A stretch of 64,000 nt of DNA from Phytoseiulus persimilis (Eukaryota; Arthropoda; Arachnida; Mesostigmata; Phytoseiidae): contig CM075103.1 of NCBI GenBank assembly GCA_037576195.1, positions 21,204,001 to 21,268,000 of the forward strand, in the 5' to 3' direction. A program made the position numbers and the translations under genes. Of this stretch, positions 33,386 through 44,738 are shown one piece after another (the stretch's first letter is position 1; each line of letters opens with the position of its first letter). The notes beneath the pieces were generated by a model. The model had not been told where the DNA came from. It worked only from the letters and a program-made list of their open reading frames with translations, and ran no database searches.

Positions 33386-34392
33386 ATGAATCCCGAGGAT
33401 ATGAAGGCCATCACTGAAATCATCGCGCAGGCAATTCGGAGTACCAATAACAGCATCGAAAACGCGGACGGAGAACAGAAAGAGAGTCTCAGGTTGGTCG
33501 AACGATCAGTTGACACCTCCACGTCGATCGAGTGTTTCTTCGGTGACTCAGGGCTTATGGCTGATGATTGGTTGAAACAGATTCGATTGGCTAGGCAGTT
33601 CGGACATTGGACAGAAGAGTTTACGCGAGGTGTGCTGTTCGTCAAAATGGCGGGTTCGACACGAGTTTGGCTTCGGAACCATGCAGCCACGTTGACCTTC
33701 GAACAGTTTGAAGAGAGGTTCCGAGAAGCATACATTCCAAAGAGGGCTCAAGCGTTGGTTTTGGATGAGCTGTTCCGATGCAGGCAGGGAAGGAACGAGA
33801 GTCTAGAAATATTCGCGAGGAAGGTGGAGAATCCGGCTCTGGAGCTCAAGTTGGAGGCTGATGGGATCAAAGACTACATCCTTAGGGGCTTGGCGCCCGA
33901 ATACTCATTCCTAATACACGAGATCCGTGGACGAATCCACGCAGATGTGTCAGCCTTAGTGAGAGATATTTCAGACACCATGACATTCAATCGTCTCGAA
34001 TGACAGCCATCGGAATCGGTTTCCGCGGCGTGTGACCTGCTATCGTTGCGGCGCGGAGGGACACAAGGCGATCGACTGTAATACGACTCGAAGGCTTGAC
34101 GGAGAGACAAGTGCAGGCGGAAGATCCTATGTGATTGAAGGAAAGTATATCCCAAGGAATCAGGAGGAGAGAAGGAGAACTGAAGTCTCCGAGCGAAGCA
34201 GATCCACGAACGGGTTCTGCAGCAACAAGTGGTGCAAGCGGAACGAGCAGCATGGGTTTCTCAAGCGACGTGAGGAATACGCCCAATCAACCGACGTTAC
34301 CAGTCGTGCATGATCGAAGACAGCAGCAGAGAGATAGATCAGAAATCACGCGTTACAGATGCGGTAACAAAGGTCACATTGCGCCAGAATAA
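33386..34392 (+). pseudogene. Gypsy gag with zinc knuckles
   Basis: The first frame (33386-34003, 205 residues from ATG) resembles a retrotransposon gag capsid region: LMADDWLKQIRLARQFGHW, TLTFEQFEERFREAYIPKRA, LDELFRCRQGRNESLEIFAR and YILRGLAPEYSFLIHEI. After a stop the knuckle CYRCGAEGHKAIDC (from 34035) lies in another frame. A second, damaged knuckle (YRCGNKGHIAPE) follows and ends at a stop near 34390. Gag would package the element RNA. Frameshifts and the damaged knuckle make it defective. Confidence 0.8.
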
Positions 34393-34469
34393 ACTTCTCG
34401 GGAGGTGCTGCGGATGGGGGTCGACTCCGAACCAGAGAAGAAAGGAGCCTCAACCGCGCCTGGCGTGAA

Positions 34470-34830
34470 AAATATTATGATAAATGGGAAGCCGTGGACA
34501 GCGCGTGTCGATACGGAAGCTGAGGTCACCGTAGTGGATTAGGCAGTAGCGCAGCAGCTGAAGCTCGAACTAGGACCCAGTCCGGTCAAAACTGTGACTG
34601 GAGTCGGTCAGGGTTCAAACTCTCGACTGGGACACGCTGTGGTTACGATGAGGGCGGATGAGTTGGAACATCAGAACGCCACATTGACTGTCTTGCCAAA
34701 TGGATTAGCGGGAAGCCAGGATATCTTAATCGGAAAGGATCTACTCGATCGAGGGTCGGTGACAATTTACTGTGGAGGTATTTCGTGGATTCTGGAGCCG
34801 GATATATTGACAGATTTCGTCTCCAAATGA
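34470..34830 (+). pseudogene. Gypsy aspartic protease fragment
   Basis: The frame reads KPWTARVDTEAEVTVVD, then an in-frame TAG, then AVAQQLKLELG, GVGQGSNSRLGHAVV and QDILIGKDLLDRGSV. The usual active-site DTGAE is DTEAE, so the catalytic triad loses its Gly. ILIGKDLL is the second conserved retropepsin element. Confidence 0.7.
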
Positions 34831-35289
34831 CTGCCTGAGCAAACTCGATCCGAAAAGAGTGAGGTGAGTATTTTTGCGAAGAAAGATGTCATCATACCAG
34901 CAAGAACGATTCATTTCGTTCAGGCGCATCTGGTGGATTAGGAAGTTCACGCATTGCTAGTGAATGAGCTTAACAATGACAGTATCTTCTGTCAGGTGGA
35001 TCGTGGAGAAGTCCTCATTCCGGTCACTAACAACAAGTTACTTGGAGTCAAAGAAAGCTGGGAGCTGCTCGAGGGAGGGCATCGAGGATAGCATTCACAG
35101 TTTGAGACTGGTCCCCAAAGGAGGGCAAGGGAATCGGGACGTCGAGGAATCTGAGAGCATCGCGGGACGTTGGACCCAAAGTTTCTGACTATATTCATCG
35201 AATGGGAGGCTCTCCAAAACAAGATGATCCAGGTGGTTCTAGATTATGCAATTGTGTTGAATATTTCGTGAGTGTGAGCGTACCAGATT

Positions 35290-35835
35290 ACTCATTTAGC
35301 CAATAATGCCTACGTCACCACAGCCCATTGTTCCCAGTTGAAATTATTCAAGATCGCATGTGAGAGTGGAGACGAGATAGTTCCAGGTGTTGAGACTGAC
35401 GAAGGAGAATCGGAGAACGACCCAGTAACGAATCCAGAAGCATCGACCCATCGGGAGCCAGCTAGCCAACAGCAGGACTCATCGGATGATAGTCCAATGG
35501 AAATCAGCATCAATTTGGAAGACTCGGCGAATCAAGGTCCTTCAGAAGTTGACAATCTCACCAGTGAGACGGATGCCCAGCTCGCGGGACTTCTGGAGAG
35601 TACTTTCAGCTCAGTCGGAGACGAAGGACTCAAAAGTTGTTTGGACCGGGCGTTCATGGTTTCTGCGGAGACACCGGAGGCAGGAGGGGAGAGGGAACTG
35701 GAGGAATCCTCTACGCAGATGAGGCTCGGAGTGACTATGGGTCCCGACGGCGAAACACCGCAAACGAGGTACCCACAAAGGCAACGAAAACGTCCAGACC
35801 GATATGGATTCGAGAACAGCCCGAAGGAAGAGTAG
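35290..35835 (+). pseudogene. Gypsy integrase C-terminal tail
   Basis: YVTTAHCSQLKLFKIACE resembles the end of the integrase chromatin-binding region (the usual VHCSQ block). An acidic, Ser/Glu-rich tail follows, then PQRQRKRPDRYGF, a basic R-x-P-DRY end common to Gypsy pol polyproteins. The frame is open for 165 codons to a TAG at 35833-35835. Everything upstream in pol is deleted. Confidence 0.6.
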
Positions 35836-35849
35836 CTAAGGAACCGGAT

Positions 35850-37498
35850 GAGTTCAATTTCGCGATGGACGCGTACGCCTGCGTCGCGGATATAGCGGAG
35901 ATACGCCGGTCAGACTGGAGGCCCTCCGCTTGGCTTCGGCGGCCCGCATTGCTCGGGCCGAGGAGCGGTGCTCCGGGAGCCAGACGGCCCTGTTTGACGG
36001 GAGAGCCGCCCTCGAGGCGGACGCCGAGGCGGAGAAGCAGAGGGAGATCGAGGCCCTCCTGGACGAGGCTGTGACCGACGACGACCCGCTGGAGGTTGCC
36101 GGTAGGGAGTTGCCGATCGCCATATGCTTTCACGCGGGCCGCACGGACGCTGACTTCGCGGACCCTCGGGGAGTGCGAGTGATGCTCGTGACCGAGGGTT
36201 GCGCGGAGGACGCGGCCGTGCTGGACCGGATCCGGGCACAGTTCCCGTCGGTGGACCTTATCAGGGGAAAGCCTGCTGGCTTCAGGGCCGTGTTCAGGGC
36301 CTGCGAGGCCGTTCAGGAGTTCGGTAGTTTACACGAGACGGAGGGTGACACCCGTCACCTGGTGGCTGGGGTTCAGCCGTCCGGCGCGGACCCTCTACAG
36401 ACCCTTGTCACGGCAAGGGACGTTCTGGACAGGGCGAGATGCCTCGTTATCGGCAGTGAGGGGGCTCCCCTCGTCTACTGCACTCCCGCGAGGCGGAACC
36501 TAGGGACCCTCAAGCTCTTGGAGGCGATCTGCAGGAGTCACCGCGAGGGCCCTCTCCCCGTCGAGGTGTGCTCTGAGGGGGGGGGCGTGGGTAAGGGGGG
36601 CCGGGCGGCGGACGAGTCTTCCAGGGTTAACATCCGTGTCAAGCTTGGAGGCAGAAGCTTCACAGAGGTCATAAAGGGCGTCAGGGAAATCGGCCAACCT
36701 GGAGCTCAGGTGCTCAAAGTCAGTAGAAACGTTGACGGCGACGCCATCTTCCGAGTAGCTGAGGGTAGGTCAGGAGACGGAGAGGCCTACGCCACAGTTC
36801 TCAAGGATAAACTGGGAGCGGATGTCGACTGCCGACGGGCCGGTCACGCGCTCCGGACTGTCGCCCTCTGGGGAGTGAATCTCCTTCTTTCAGGAAGGGA
36901 TATCGAGGCAAAGCTCAGAGGTCTCATCTCGGTATCGGCCGACGCGACCCTCCGGGTCACGGACCCAACGGGCGGCGAGAGTGGCCAGACATGGCGCTCT
37001 CTCGTCACGACGGAGTCCCGCATTGCGGCTGCTATTCTCAGGCGCGGACTGTCCGCTCTAGTCAAGGGAGGTAAGGAGTGCCGGCCAGAGAATTGGGTCA
37101 GGGTACCCATATGTTTCAGGTGTCATAGAGTCGGCAACCGGGCAGACAGCTGCCCCTCAAAGGAGAAAGCGCCAATGACGTGTCATAGATGCGGCTCGCT
37201 GGACCACATGGTCCGCAACTGCACCTCCACGACAGAACACTGTCTCGTGTGCAGCGCGGACGGCCACCGTGCGGACAGCGCGGCGTGCCCAGTGTACGAG
37301 GCGACGCTGACGGGTATGTTAGGCGCAAGAACCGAGGCCAGGAACGCCGAAAAGGCTCCGACCGCGGAGGCTGCTCCGAAGAAGAGCAGTAGGAAGAAGA
37401 GGAAGCACCGGACAGTCGCGGCCGAAGACGTCCAGGGCGACTGGACCCGGGTCGGCGGCGGGGAGGGCAACGGAGGATCGGACAAAATGCAGCTATAA
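35850..37498 (+). CDS. R1-like ORF1 (Gag), 5'-truncated
   Basis: The frame is open from about 35850 to TAA 37496-37498 with no convincing ATG at its head, so the N-terminus is probably lost at the junction with the Gypsy relic. After an Arg/Ala/Glu-rich, helical segment (about residues 5-60) the C-terminus carries three zinc knuckles: CFRCHRVGNRADSC (the His position reads Asn), CHRCGSLDHMVRNC and CLVCSADGHRADSAAC. A basic segment with KKSSRKKRKHR follows. Gag of R1-type elements binds element RNA and forms the nucleoprotein particle. The frame is otherwise intact over 520 codons, which suggests a young copy despite the deletions in ORF2. Confidence 0.8.
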
Positions 37499-37500
37499 TG
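37496..37500 (+). promoter_or_regulatory. TAATG stop-start overlap between ORF1 and ORF2
   Basis: The ORF1 stop TAA (37496-37498) shares its last A with the ORF2 ATG (37498-37500). UAAUG/AUGA overlaps drive termination-reinitiation in R1/SART-type elements; here the role is inferred from position. Confidence 0.7.
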
Positions 37501-37800
37501 ATTATTCGCGCCATCCAAATTAATCTCAACCGGGCCTCATGTCGGAGCCACTCCGCTCTAGAGCACGGGGTGAGACAGACTGGTTCGTCGACTCGGCGGC
37601 GGACACGGCTGTTAGGACCTCTCTGCCGAGGGGGCTCGCGGTCAGAGCTTCGGGCTCAGGGGAGGGCTTCTCGTGGGTTTCGATAAATGCGGTGGGATCG
37701 TTCTTCAGTATATATTTCTCTCCCAATAGGGACCTAAGGGACTTTTTGGGGTTCCTTCAGGGCCTCGGGGAGGCGATCGACGGGTTGGGGGGGGGGGGGG
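37498..37800 (+). pseudogene. R1-like ORF2 endonuclease remnant
   Basis: ORF2 starts with ATG at 37498-37500 (MIIRAIQINLNRASCRSHSA), the beginning of an APE-type endonuclease. It then jumps by deletion and frame change to ETDWFVDSAADTAVRT and GFSWVSINAVGSFF, with IYFSPNRDLRDFLGFLQGLG. The catalytic middle and the SDH end of the domain are missing. A G run at 37787-37801 marks the junction to the RT part. Confidence 0.75.
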
Positions 37801-39528
37801 GATTTTCCTAAAGAATGGAAGATAGCGCATTTGGCGCTCATACCGAAGCCGGGCCACGCGGGTAAATTTCGTCCCATTTGCCTTCTTAACGCCATGGGCA
37901 AGATTTTCGAGAATATCATTCTTTGTAGGCTTGAGCATGAGATGGGCTCTGAAGGCGCACTCTCTGATAGGCAATTTGGGTTTAGGAAGGGTAGGTCTAC
38001 TCTTGGAGCTCTGGACGCGGTTCTGGCTCGGGCGGTTGAGGAGGCGATGAAGCCTAGCCGACATAGGCCATTCGCCCTTCTGATCTTCCTCGATGTGGAG
38101 AACGCCTTCAACTCGGCTAGTTGGGGGGTAATCATGGATAGCCTAGAAAGGAAGGGGATTCCTCAATATATTCGCAGGCTCATATCGAGCTATCTATCGG
38201 ATCGATGGCTGGAGGCAGGGGGAAGACGCTACCAGGTGACGGCCGGCGTCCCAGAGGGGTCGATCCTGGGACCGACTCTCTGGAATCTGGCCCATGACGG
38301 GGCTTTGGAACTGAGCCTGCCTGAGGGAGTCGAGACGCTCGCCTATGCGAACGATCTCGCACTCCTGTTGACGGCCCCTACAGAGGCGACCCTAAGGGAA
38401 CGTGCCGATGGAGCTTCAGCACGAGTGTTAGAGTGGACGAGGACCCACCATCTGAAGCTCGCACCTGCGATGACAGAGGCATCGTACCTGACAGGCCGGA
38501 AGCGGACGCAAGGTATCGAACTGTTGGTGGACGGACATCCTGTAGAGATCAAGAGGGAGGCGAAGTATCTCGGGATCTACCTCGACATCGCGATGTCGTG
38601 GAGGCGACACATCCGAGAGATGCGTAAGAAAGTCGGGAGGGTCTCCCTTAATCTGTCACGAATTCTGCCCAGGAGTGGAGGCTGCTCGGAAGAGAGTAGG
38701 AGAATGTTGGCATCCGTGGCCGAAAGTATGGCTATGTACGGCGCTCCGGTTTGGGGAGATCTCGCTCTGCGCACGAAAATCAACAGGCACGCTATGCGGT
38801 CGGCTCAAAGGGTGCTCGCTATAAGGGTGTCGAGAGCGTACCCGACGGTCTCGACTGAGGCACTGTTGGTCCTGGCTCGCATGACGCCATTGGATCTTCT
38901 GGCGGGCCAACGAAGGGCAATGTTCATGGATGGAGACTACGACCTCACACACGCCAGAGAGGCGACGATCCGTCAGTGGCAGGAGGAGTGGGAGCAGATT
39001 GGACCTTTGGAGGAGCTTCGGGGACGCTGCACCGAGCACTTGATTCCGGACATCGTTAGATGGCTCGACCGACCTGGGGGAGAACTATCCTATGAGGCCA
39101 AGCAGGTTCTCACTGGTCACGGCCAGTTCCAGACCGTCATGGTACGGATAGGGAAGGCCGCGTCCGACGTCTGCGTCCTGTGTAGCGCGGGGGTCACGGA
39201 CGATGTGGAACACACGGTTCTGCATTGCTCCGCCCTGCGGGGGGCCAGGGATGAAGGACCGGCGTACCTCAGAGGCCTGCAGGTGCGAGAAATTGTTGAT
39301 CAAATGATAGGTTCTCTAACCGTCTGGATAGAGTGTATAGGGTATCTCAATAGGATAATGCGGCTCAAGAAACTGCTCGAGGATTCCAGACGGGCCAATC
39401 TAGCTTCGGTATCAAGGGCCCTTCAGGCAAGCCAGGACGGGGAGGGGGGAGGGGAGTCCTCCCTCCCCGTCAACACGCCCCTTGTCTTCTCCGGCCCTGG
39501 TGCGTCTCCCCTCGGTGACGACCTGTAG
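37801..39528 (+). pseudogene. R1-like ORF2 reverse transcriptase and C-terminal zinc finger
   Basis: The frame is open for about 575 codons from DFPKEWKIAHLALIPKPG. RT blocks in order: FRPICLLNAMGKIFENI, DRQFGFRKGRSTLGALDAV, LIFLDVENAFNSASWG (catalytic Asp), GVPEGSILGPTLWN and ETLAYANDLALLL. The expected YADD reads YAND (AAC at 38350-38352), replacing a catalytic Asp by Asn. The C-terminal CVLCSAGVTDDVEHTVLHC is the CCHC motif typical of R1-type ORF2. The long open frame argues for a recent origin, but the YAND change and the missing endonuclease mean it cannot move on its own. Confidence 0.88.
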
Positions 39529-39780
39529 GCAGGGCTGACTCCTCTGGATCACGGCTGTGGCGTCAAGGTTGAAAACTTGATAAGAGTCCCGTGAAAGATG
39601 AGAGCACCCCCTTCGGACTTCGAAGTGATTGCCTAGCAGGTTCCCGACTCGGGGGGGACGGGGGGAATACAGAGTTTAGTGGGTTTGTCAAGTCCCACAC
39701 TTGCTGCATGTCACAAGCAGCGCATGTGCATCATGCATTCTCTGAAACCTCCAAACAATAAAAAAATAAGGAAAGCATGT

Positions 39781-41472
39781 AGCGAATAGACTTGGACGAA
39801 CTGTAGAGGAACGACTCTGAATGTACCATTCATGAAGACCGTAGGAACTTCACAGAGAGCTCCTCGTCATAAATGACGGCGAGCTCACGACCTTCCGATG
39901 TTTTCGTCCATAGATCATCCAGGAGTATTTGTGCCCGCGAATCGGGTAAGATGGGTCTCATTTGCACGCGATGGCGGTGTAAACTGGAGCGCGTCGACCG
40001 TTGGGACGGCAACCCCTATGGCTCCTCCGCTGGAGGTGTTCTGTAGATCCGCAACGGTTGATACGAGGACTTCGGAGTAAACCTCTCTCACGCCTCTGTC
40101 TGGTCGTGCTAACACTGCTCCTTTCAAAGCCGCTGTCGCCCTCAGTTGTATTGAGCGTGAATCTTCAGGTCCGTGATTGTGTTCTCCGGAGAGCTTGACG
40201 ACACCGATTTCGGGTTCTTTTGAAGTTAAATGGAATTTAGTAAGCGGCGAAGCGGTAGTGGAAAACTTGTTTCTCGGAACGTACTCCCTATCTCCACTGG
40301 TTTTCTAGATATGAGTATTGTCAGTTTCCCGGAATCGAAATTTTCCGGTGGGGCCCTTATCCCGGCAGGCCCTTTGGATTGAATGATAGGGACGACAGAT
40401 GAAGTATGAATCTCGACCGGCCGCCCCACAATTTTGAACGGATGAATAGACGGGTCAATCTTGGATTTTGCTTGATATTTCGATACGAACTTTGGGATGC
40501 CGGAGGCCGTCGTCACCACCGGGTCCGTGATGGTGGGAGGATCCGGTGGGAGCCGACGCACACTACCGGATCGTGATACTTTCATCGTCAATTTTGATCC
40601 CGTCGCAGCCGAGCACCACAGCCATTCGCTGATGAGGCCACTGGAGGGGGAGGATAAAATCGTCTTCGAAACGTGAACAACAGTGTTCGATTGCTCATGA
40701 AGAATCGCCCTCGGAAACTCGGTGCTCAAGCCCACATCCGACACACTCGGAGTCTGCACCATCAATGAAACGTGCGGATCCAGTGCCGTGGAAGACAACG
40801 TTTCAAGTGGAACATTCTTAGAAATGGAGCGCTGTTCGAGAACAGCCACAGCTCTGCCATGATCAACAGAAGTGCTTGGCAGCAGCGAACAACCACGTGA
40901 ACCATCCGGGAAAAACGAGATGGGAAGGTTCGTGGTAACTTATTCGAGAGAGCTCGCTGAGCATACAGCAGTGAAGCTATCACCTCGATGAAAAGACGGA
41001 TATGGAAAGGTAGAAGATAAACCATCATCTGCCAAAAGGTCCTGCCGGGATAACATAGGGGGATTCGGCCCACCGAGCGCCACGTTTTTTGTCCTCCAGT
41101 GCCGCTCATCCCTCAGACCGTGGGCTCAGACGTTGTGATCTCCTAGCTAGAATCTAGTCGGTGTTCACCCAAACTCGCTTTGGAGCAAGTTAGCCATCGG
41201 ATCCCAATCGCTCCCCTCTATCCATCCCTCTGGCGACGATCAAGCAAGCCATATTCCCCGAAAGCTTCATGTCAACACGAGGTGAATCAAGCCAATCATC
41301 TCGATCGATATAGGGGTTCCCGACTCCGTCTGGCTCGAGCGGCGGGCGATTCGAGAATGATTGATCCTTTTGATTGGTGTCGAATCTTATCAATTTTGTA
41401 TGGACGACTCACTCCGCCGGAGCGATCGAGAAGAGGGCACAACCGCACACCGTGGGTTCGAACCCTCTGAGC
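39781..41472. other. Mostly unassigned
   Basis: Contains one longer minus-strand frame (described separately at 40226-40940) and no recognised repeat. Confidence 0.35.
40226..40940 (-). CDS. Unrecognised open frame, possible internal exon
   Basis: About 238 codons are open on the minus strand with no ATG near the head, so if real it is an exon and not a whole gene. The composition is Ser/Pro/Thr/Val-rich with low-complexity stretches and no motif I know. The neighbours are an R1-like element and a hAT MITE. It may be chance. Confidence 0.25.
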
Positions 41473-42382
41473 CAATGGTTCTCAACCTTTTGCCTCCCTT
41501 GGACCCCCATGGGAGTGGAAATCAGATCGCGCCCCCGGCCGAAGGATTTTAGAAAAAAATAACTGATCCACCAACATGCGAAAATGGACCCGGAATGTGG
41601 GTGTTGGTGGATAACTATGTACGTGAAAATCAAACTTGCGAGCTCTTCCACAACAGAACGATTGGGGGTCATCATTGCACTGCGGTCATATCAATGTCGT
41701 CGACTGAATCGGTGACCTCAGTGAGAAAAATGTTTTGGCCGGTGGCCGTCATCGGGACTATGCTGGGTTGAAGCTTTGTCTGCGACCCAGACAGAAACAG
41801 GGGCGCCATCCATTGCTCCCTTAGGCTTTTTGACGCTCGGAGCATCACGATTCTCCCTCAGTAAGTTCGGGATATCTGCGCACTTATTTTCCATTTTCCA
41901 GGAGCCGAGAGCACTTTCGTGCAGGGGATGACCGGAAATTCATCCCGATGCGACACAGGGCTTCCCGCCCGTCCACCGTGATTTCACGCGCCTCACGAGC
42001 ATGTCACTTCGCGCGTTACCAAGAGTACTCAAAATTAATTTCTCAATGTGCGAAGTGAACGCTGCGAGCTGAGCCACGATCATAGTTGCCCTATTTTTGA
42101 CTAAGACTCAGCCGCTAGTGGATATTTTTCAGATCCATATCCTTTGTTCGGAAGCGATTCGTCCTGATTTTTTTTTTATTCCCTCAGCGATATTGCCCGT
42201 GGTTCACTGAGAAGGCTGATTTGAAAGATCGAAATAAATTTCTCGGACCTCGCGTCTGCTTGTGCTCATGCAAGGATTCCAATGCTCGCTCCAGGAAAAC
42301 CTGAAGGCGTCGCGCCCCCCGCGGAAGCGCTCGGCGTCCCCCCACCCCCCAGAGGGCGCTCCCCACCGGTTGAGAACCACTG
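41473..42382. mobile_element. Nonautonomous hAT element (CAGTGGTTCTCAACC type), 910 bp
   Basis: The left end is CAATGGTTCTCAACC and the right end is the complement of CAGTGGTTCTCAACC. They are flanked by CTCTGAGC (41465-41472) and CTGTGAGC (42383-42390), an 8-bp duplication with one mismatch. The terminus is that of a widespread animal hAT group. Internal blocks such as TCAGATCGCGCCCCC, TTGGTGGATAACTATG and CGGTGACCTCAGTGAGA are shared with the remnant at 55207-55999. No transposase frame remains. Confidence 0.85.
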
Positions 42383-42784
42383 CTGTGAGCGAACAGGCCG
42401 TTCGGGGAATCATCGACGTTCGGCGCGAACCGAAGTCACGACCAACCAGCGGGGAAGAAATCTGCGAAGGGCGGGACTTGGAACTCTCCACCATGTATGC
42501 AGCATGCATGTATGTGGCAGGAAGGTTGCCATCATAGAGACATCCGGAGGAGCTACGAAACGACATTTCAATCGAATTAAGAAGATGGCCGGCGATTGTA
42601 GAAATCGCATCACCGCCACTGAGGGATAGACGGGTCAACAAACCCTCCATCCCTTGTTGTTCGTGGATGAGAATGCAGACGAGTCGACTTCCGACCGCCC
42701 CAGGACCGACCGACGCTGATCACGTCGATCAAGCGTTGTTCTCTCAAAGAAAAAAAGCAAATAAGAAGTTATATATTGCAATAC

Positions 42785-42975
42785 TTCCTAAGTCTGGAGG
42801 GGTGATCCCGAGACCAATCTGACCATACTTCTCGAAACCTGGAGAGGTTATTCCGACCCCAGTCTGACAATACTTTTCAAAAGCTGGACGGGTGATTCCG
42901 GGACCAGTCTTACCATCCTCTCCCAAGTCTGGAGGGGTGATTCCGGGACCGATCTGAACATACTTCTCCAAGCCT
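42785..42975 (-). repeat. 45-bp tandem repeat, four units
   Basis: Units of exactly 45 bp, e.g. CTGGAGGGGTGATCCCGAGA followed by CCAATCTGACCATACTTCTC. The minus strand is open through all units, encoding 15-residue repeats like EKYGQIGLGITPPDL. The first three units match 46176-46310 almost base for base. Confidence 0.9.
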
Positions 42976-44738
42976 TGCATCGTTTCGTCTCAAGGCCCAG
43001 TTCTCCTCAAGTTCACTCCGGAGAATCGGAGCTCGGCGAAGATCAGAGAAAGTTTCCAACAGCTCTGCAGCTTCCCTCATCCGCCATGTCAGACGGCTGC
43101 TATAGATTTTTCCGGTCGAGGGCGTCTTGGAATATTCGCCCACGCGTCGTGCTGAATGGCTGTGCGGGGGTTCGTGCTTGAGGGTGTTCGCTCTAACTAA
43201 GTCGTCGCAATGTTCGAAGTTATTCATAACCATGATTGGTGCCCTCTCCTCCGAAGCAGCGGTTCAAATGGCTCAGGGCGTCATGATCGCTGCCGACAGC
43301 GTCGACTGTAACCGTCATCGTTGACAACATGTGTTCACGATTGATGTCTCGCACTTGAAGGATCTGGAGCAGGATTTTCCGTCCTTCGCACACGCTGAAC
43401 GAACAAACGTATTCAAACCACTGTGCAGCGCGAGTTCTAACCACCAAAATCGGTGCCGGATCGCGCCGCAGACCTCAGGCCGTTGGCGAGCTCCTTAGAG
43501 CAGAGAAATTCCCAACATGCGACGACAAAGTTTTCGAGTTTTCTCGGTGGGTGACCGTGGCAAACACAGCGGCAGCCGAGGCGCTTCGGTTCGAACCGGA
43601 AGATACTGCGGCCGGCGACAAGGAAATTGGCAAGTTTCCTTCGCATTCCGGCTTCCGGAGGTTTCCACAAAAATTATCAGGCGGCCAATAACCATTTGGG
43701 GCCGATTCCAACTGAATATACAAGGTTTCGACAAGTTTTGAGGTGTTGCCCCGGCGTTCATCCGGATCAGAGGTTAGACCAGCCGGCGTCTTTCATTCCT
43801 GTGAATTTCCTCCCGCTGATGCAAAAGCTTATCGAGCTTCTCTCTCCATGATGCGACAAATTGTGTCGTCGATCGCCCTCGATCAATATAAGGAGATTCG
43901 TTGCGAACAGTTAAGCAAATACGGTCACAGTCTACCTTGCCACCAGCGAGGTCAGCTTGGGCGCTCTGTGGAGCGGCCGCTTCGTCAATCTTAGCTGTCA
44001 GCAACTGGAAAGGCGCACCTGGAATAGCGGTTACAGGCCGGGAGCTCGAAAACCCGGGACCTCGAAAACCCAGGAGCTCGGAAAAAAATCCCGGGAGCTC
44101 GAAACCCCTCTCCCTCAAATTAGGTTCCGTTCGATCCCAGCGAACCTTCTATGCAGAGACCTCGAGTTCCCGAATAGGACAGCGAAAATACTAGGAGGGA
44201 CATCCAAGCGGATTTGGATACCGATTGTATCTTGATATCCCTGGGTCGCACTGGGAGATATGTGTGGTACCAATCGCGAGAACCCTCGCGATACTCTTTT
44301 CTCGCATCAGCTTCTCCACTCTCTACCCAGAAGGCTCGTTGTGTTCAAATCGGACCTGATTTGGGGGAAAGAGTTTTCGAGATGCCGGGTTTTCGAGCTC
44401 CCAGGATTCTTTTTCGAGCTTGCACACCGGAATAGCGGCATGAGTACATGAGGAGCCGCGGCTCTGGAGCCGCCGGGAATGTTTCCGAAAAATCAGCTTC
44501 TACTTTTCTTGATTCATAGTGAGAATAAGCCTCGAGAAAGATTGAGCTCAGCATTCTTGAGCTTCGCACGCCGCGGAACTGAGAGGAACTGTACAGGTAG
44601 ATTAGCTCTGAAGGAACCCGAACCGCGTCGACTCGATTGCCGTACAAGTGGAAATAACGATGTGGGAAATCCCAAGCCCCATGATGGCAAACTGTGACTA
44701 TCAGACTCATGTAAAACACATGTGACTCAAATCTGGAC
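42976..44738. other. No recognisable gene; short GAGCTCGAAAACC repeat
   Basis: At 44039-44108 about four units of 17-20 bp with the core GGGAGCTCGAAAACCC. An inverted partial copy lies at 44378-44432. Open frames here match nothing known. Confidence 0.45.

Larger units (their letters stand above)
33386..35835 (+). mobile_element. Gypsy-type LTR retrotransposon remnant
   Basis: The order is gag, zinc knuckles, aspartic protease, then directly the end of the integrase. Reverse transcriptase, RNase H and the integrase core are missing between about 35190 and 35290. LTRs were not recognised. Its 3' end abuts an R1-like LINE. Confidence 0.75.
35850..39780 (+). mobile_element. R1-clade-like non-LTR retrotransposon, internally deleted
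   Basis: ORF1 (Gag with three CCHC knuckles) and ORF2 (endonuclease remnants, reverse transcriptase, C-terminal CCHC) are in the usual order, linked by a TAATG stop-start overlap. The first part of ORF1 is missing and the copy abuts the Gypsy relic. Two deletions lie in ORF2. It ends in an A-rich 3' region near 39755-39780 (AATAAAAAAATAAGG). Confidence 0.85.

Noticed and set aside
36500-37529. Minus-strand frames opposite the R1-like ORF1
   Set aside because: Shadows of a GC-rich coding region that has clear CCHC knuckles on the plus strand.
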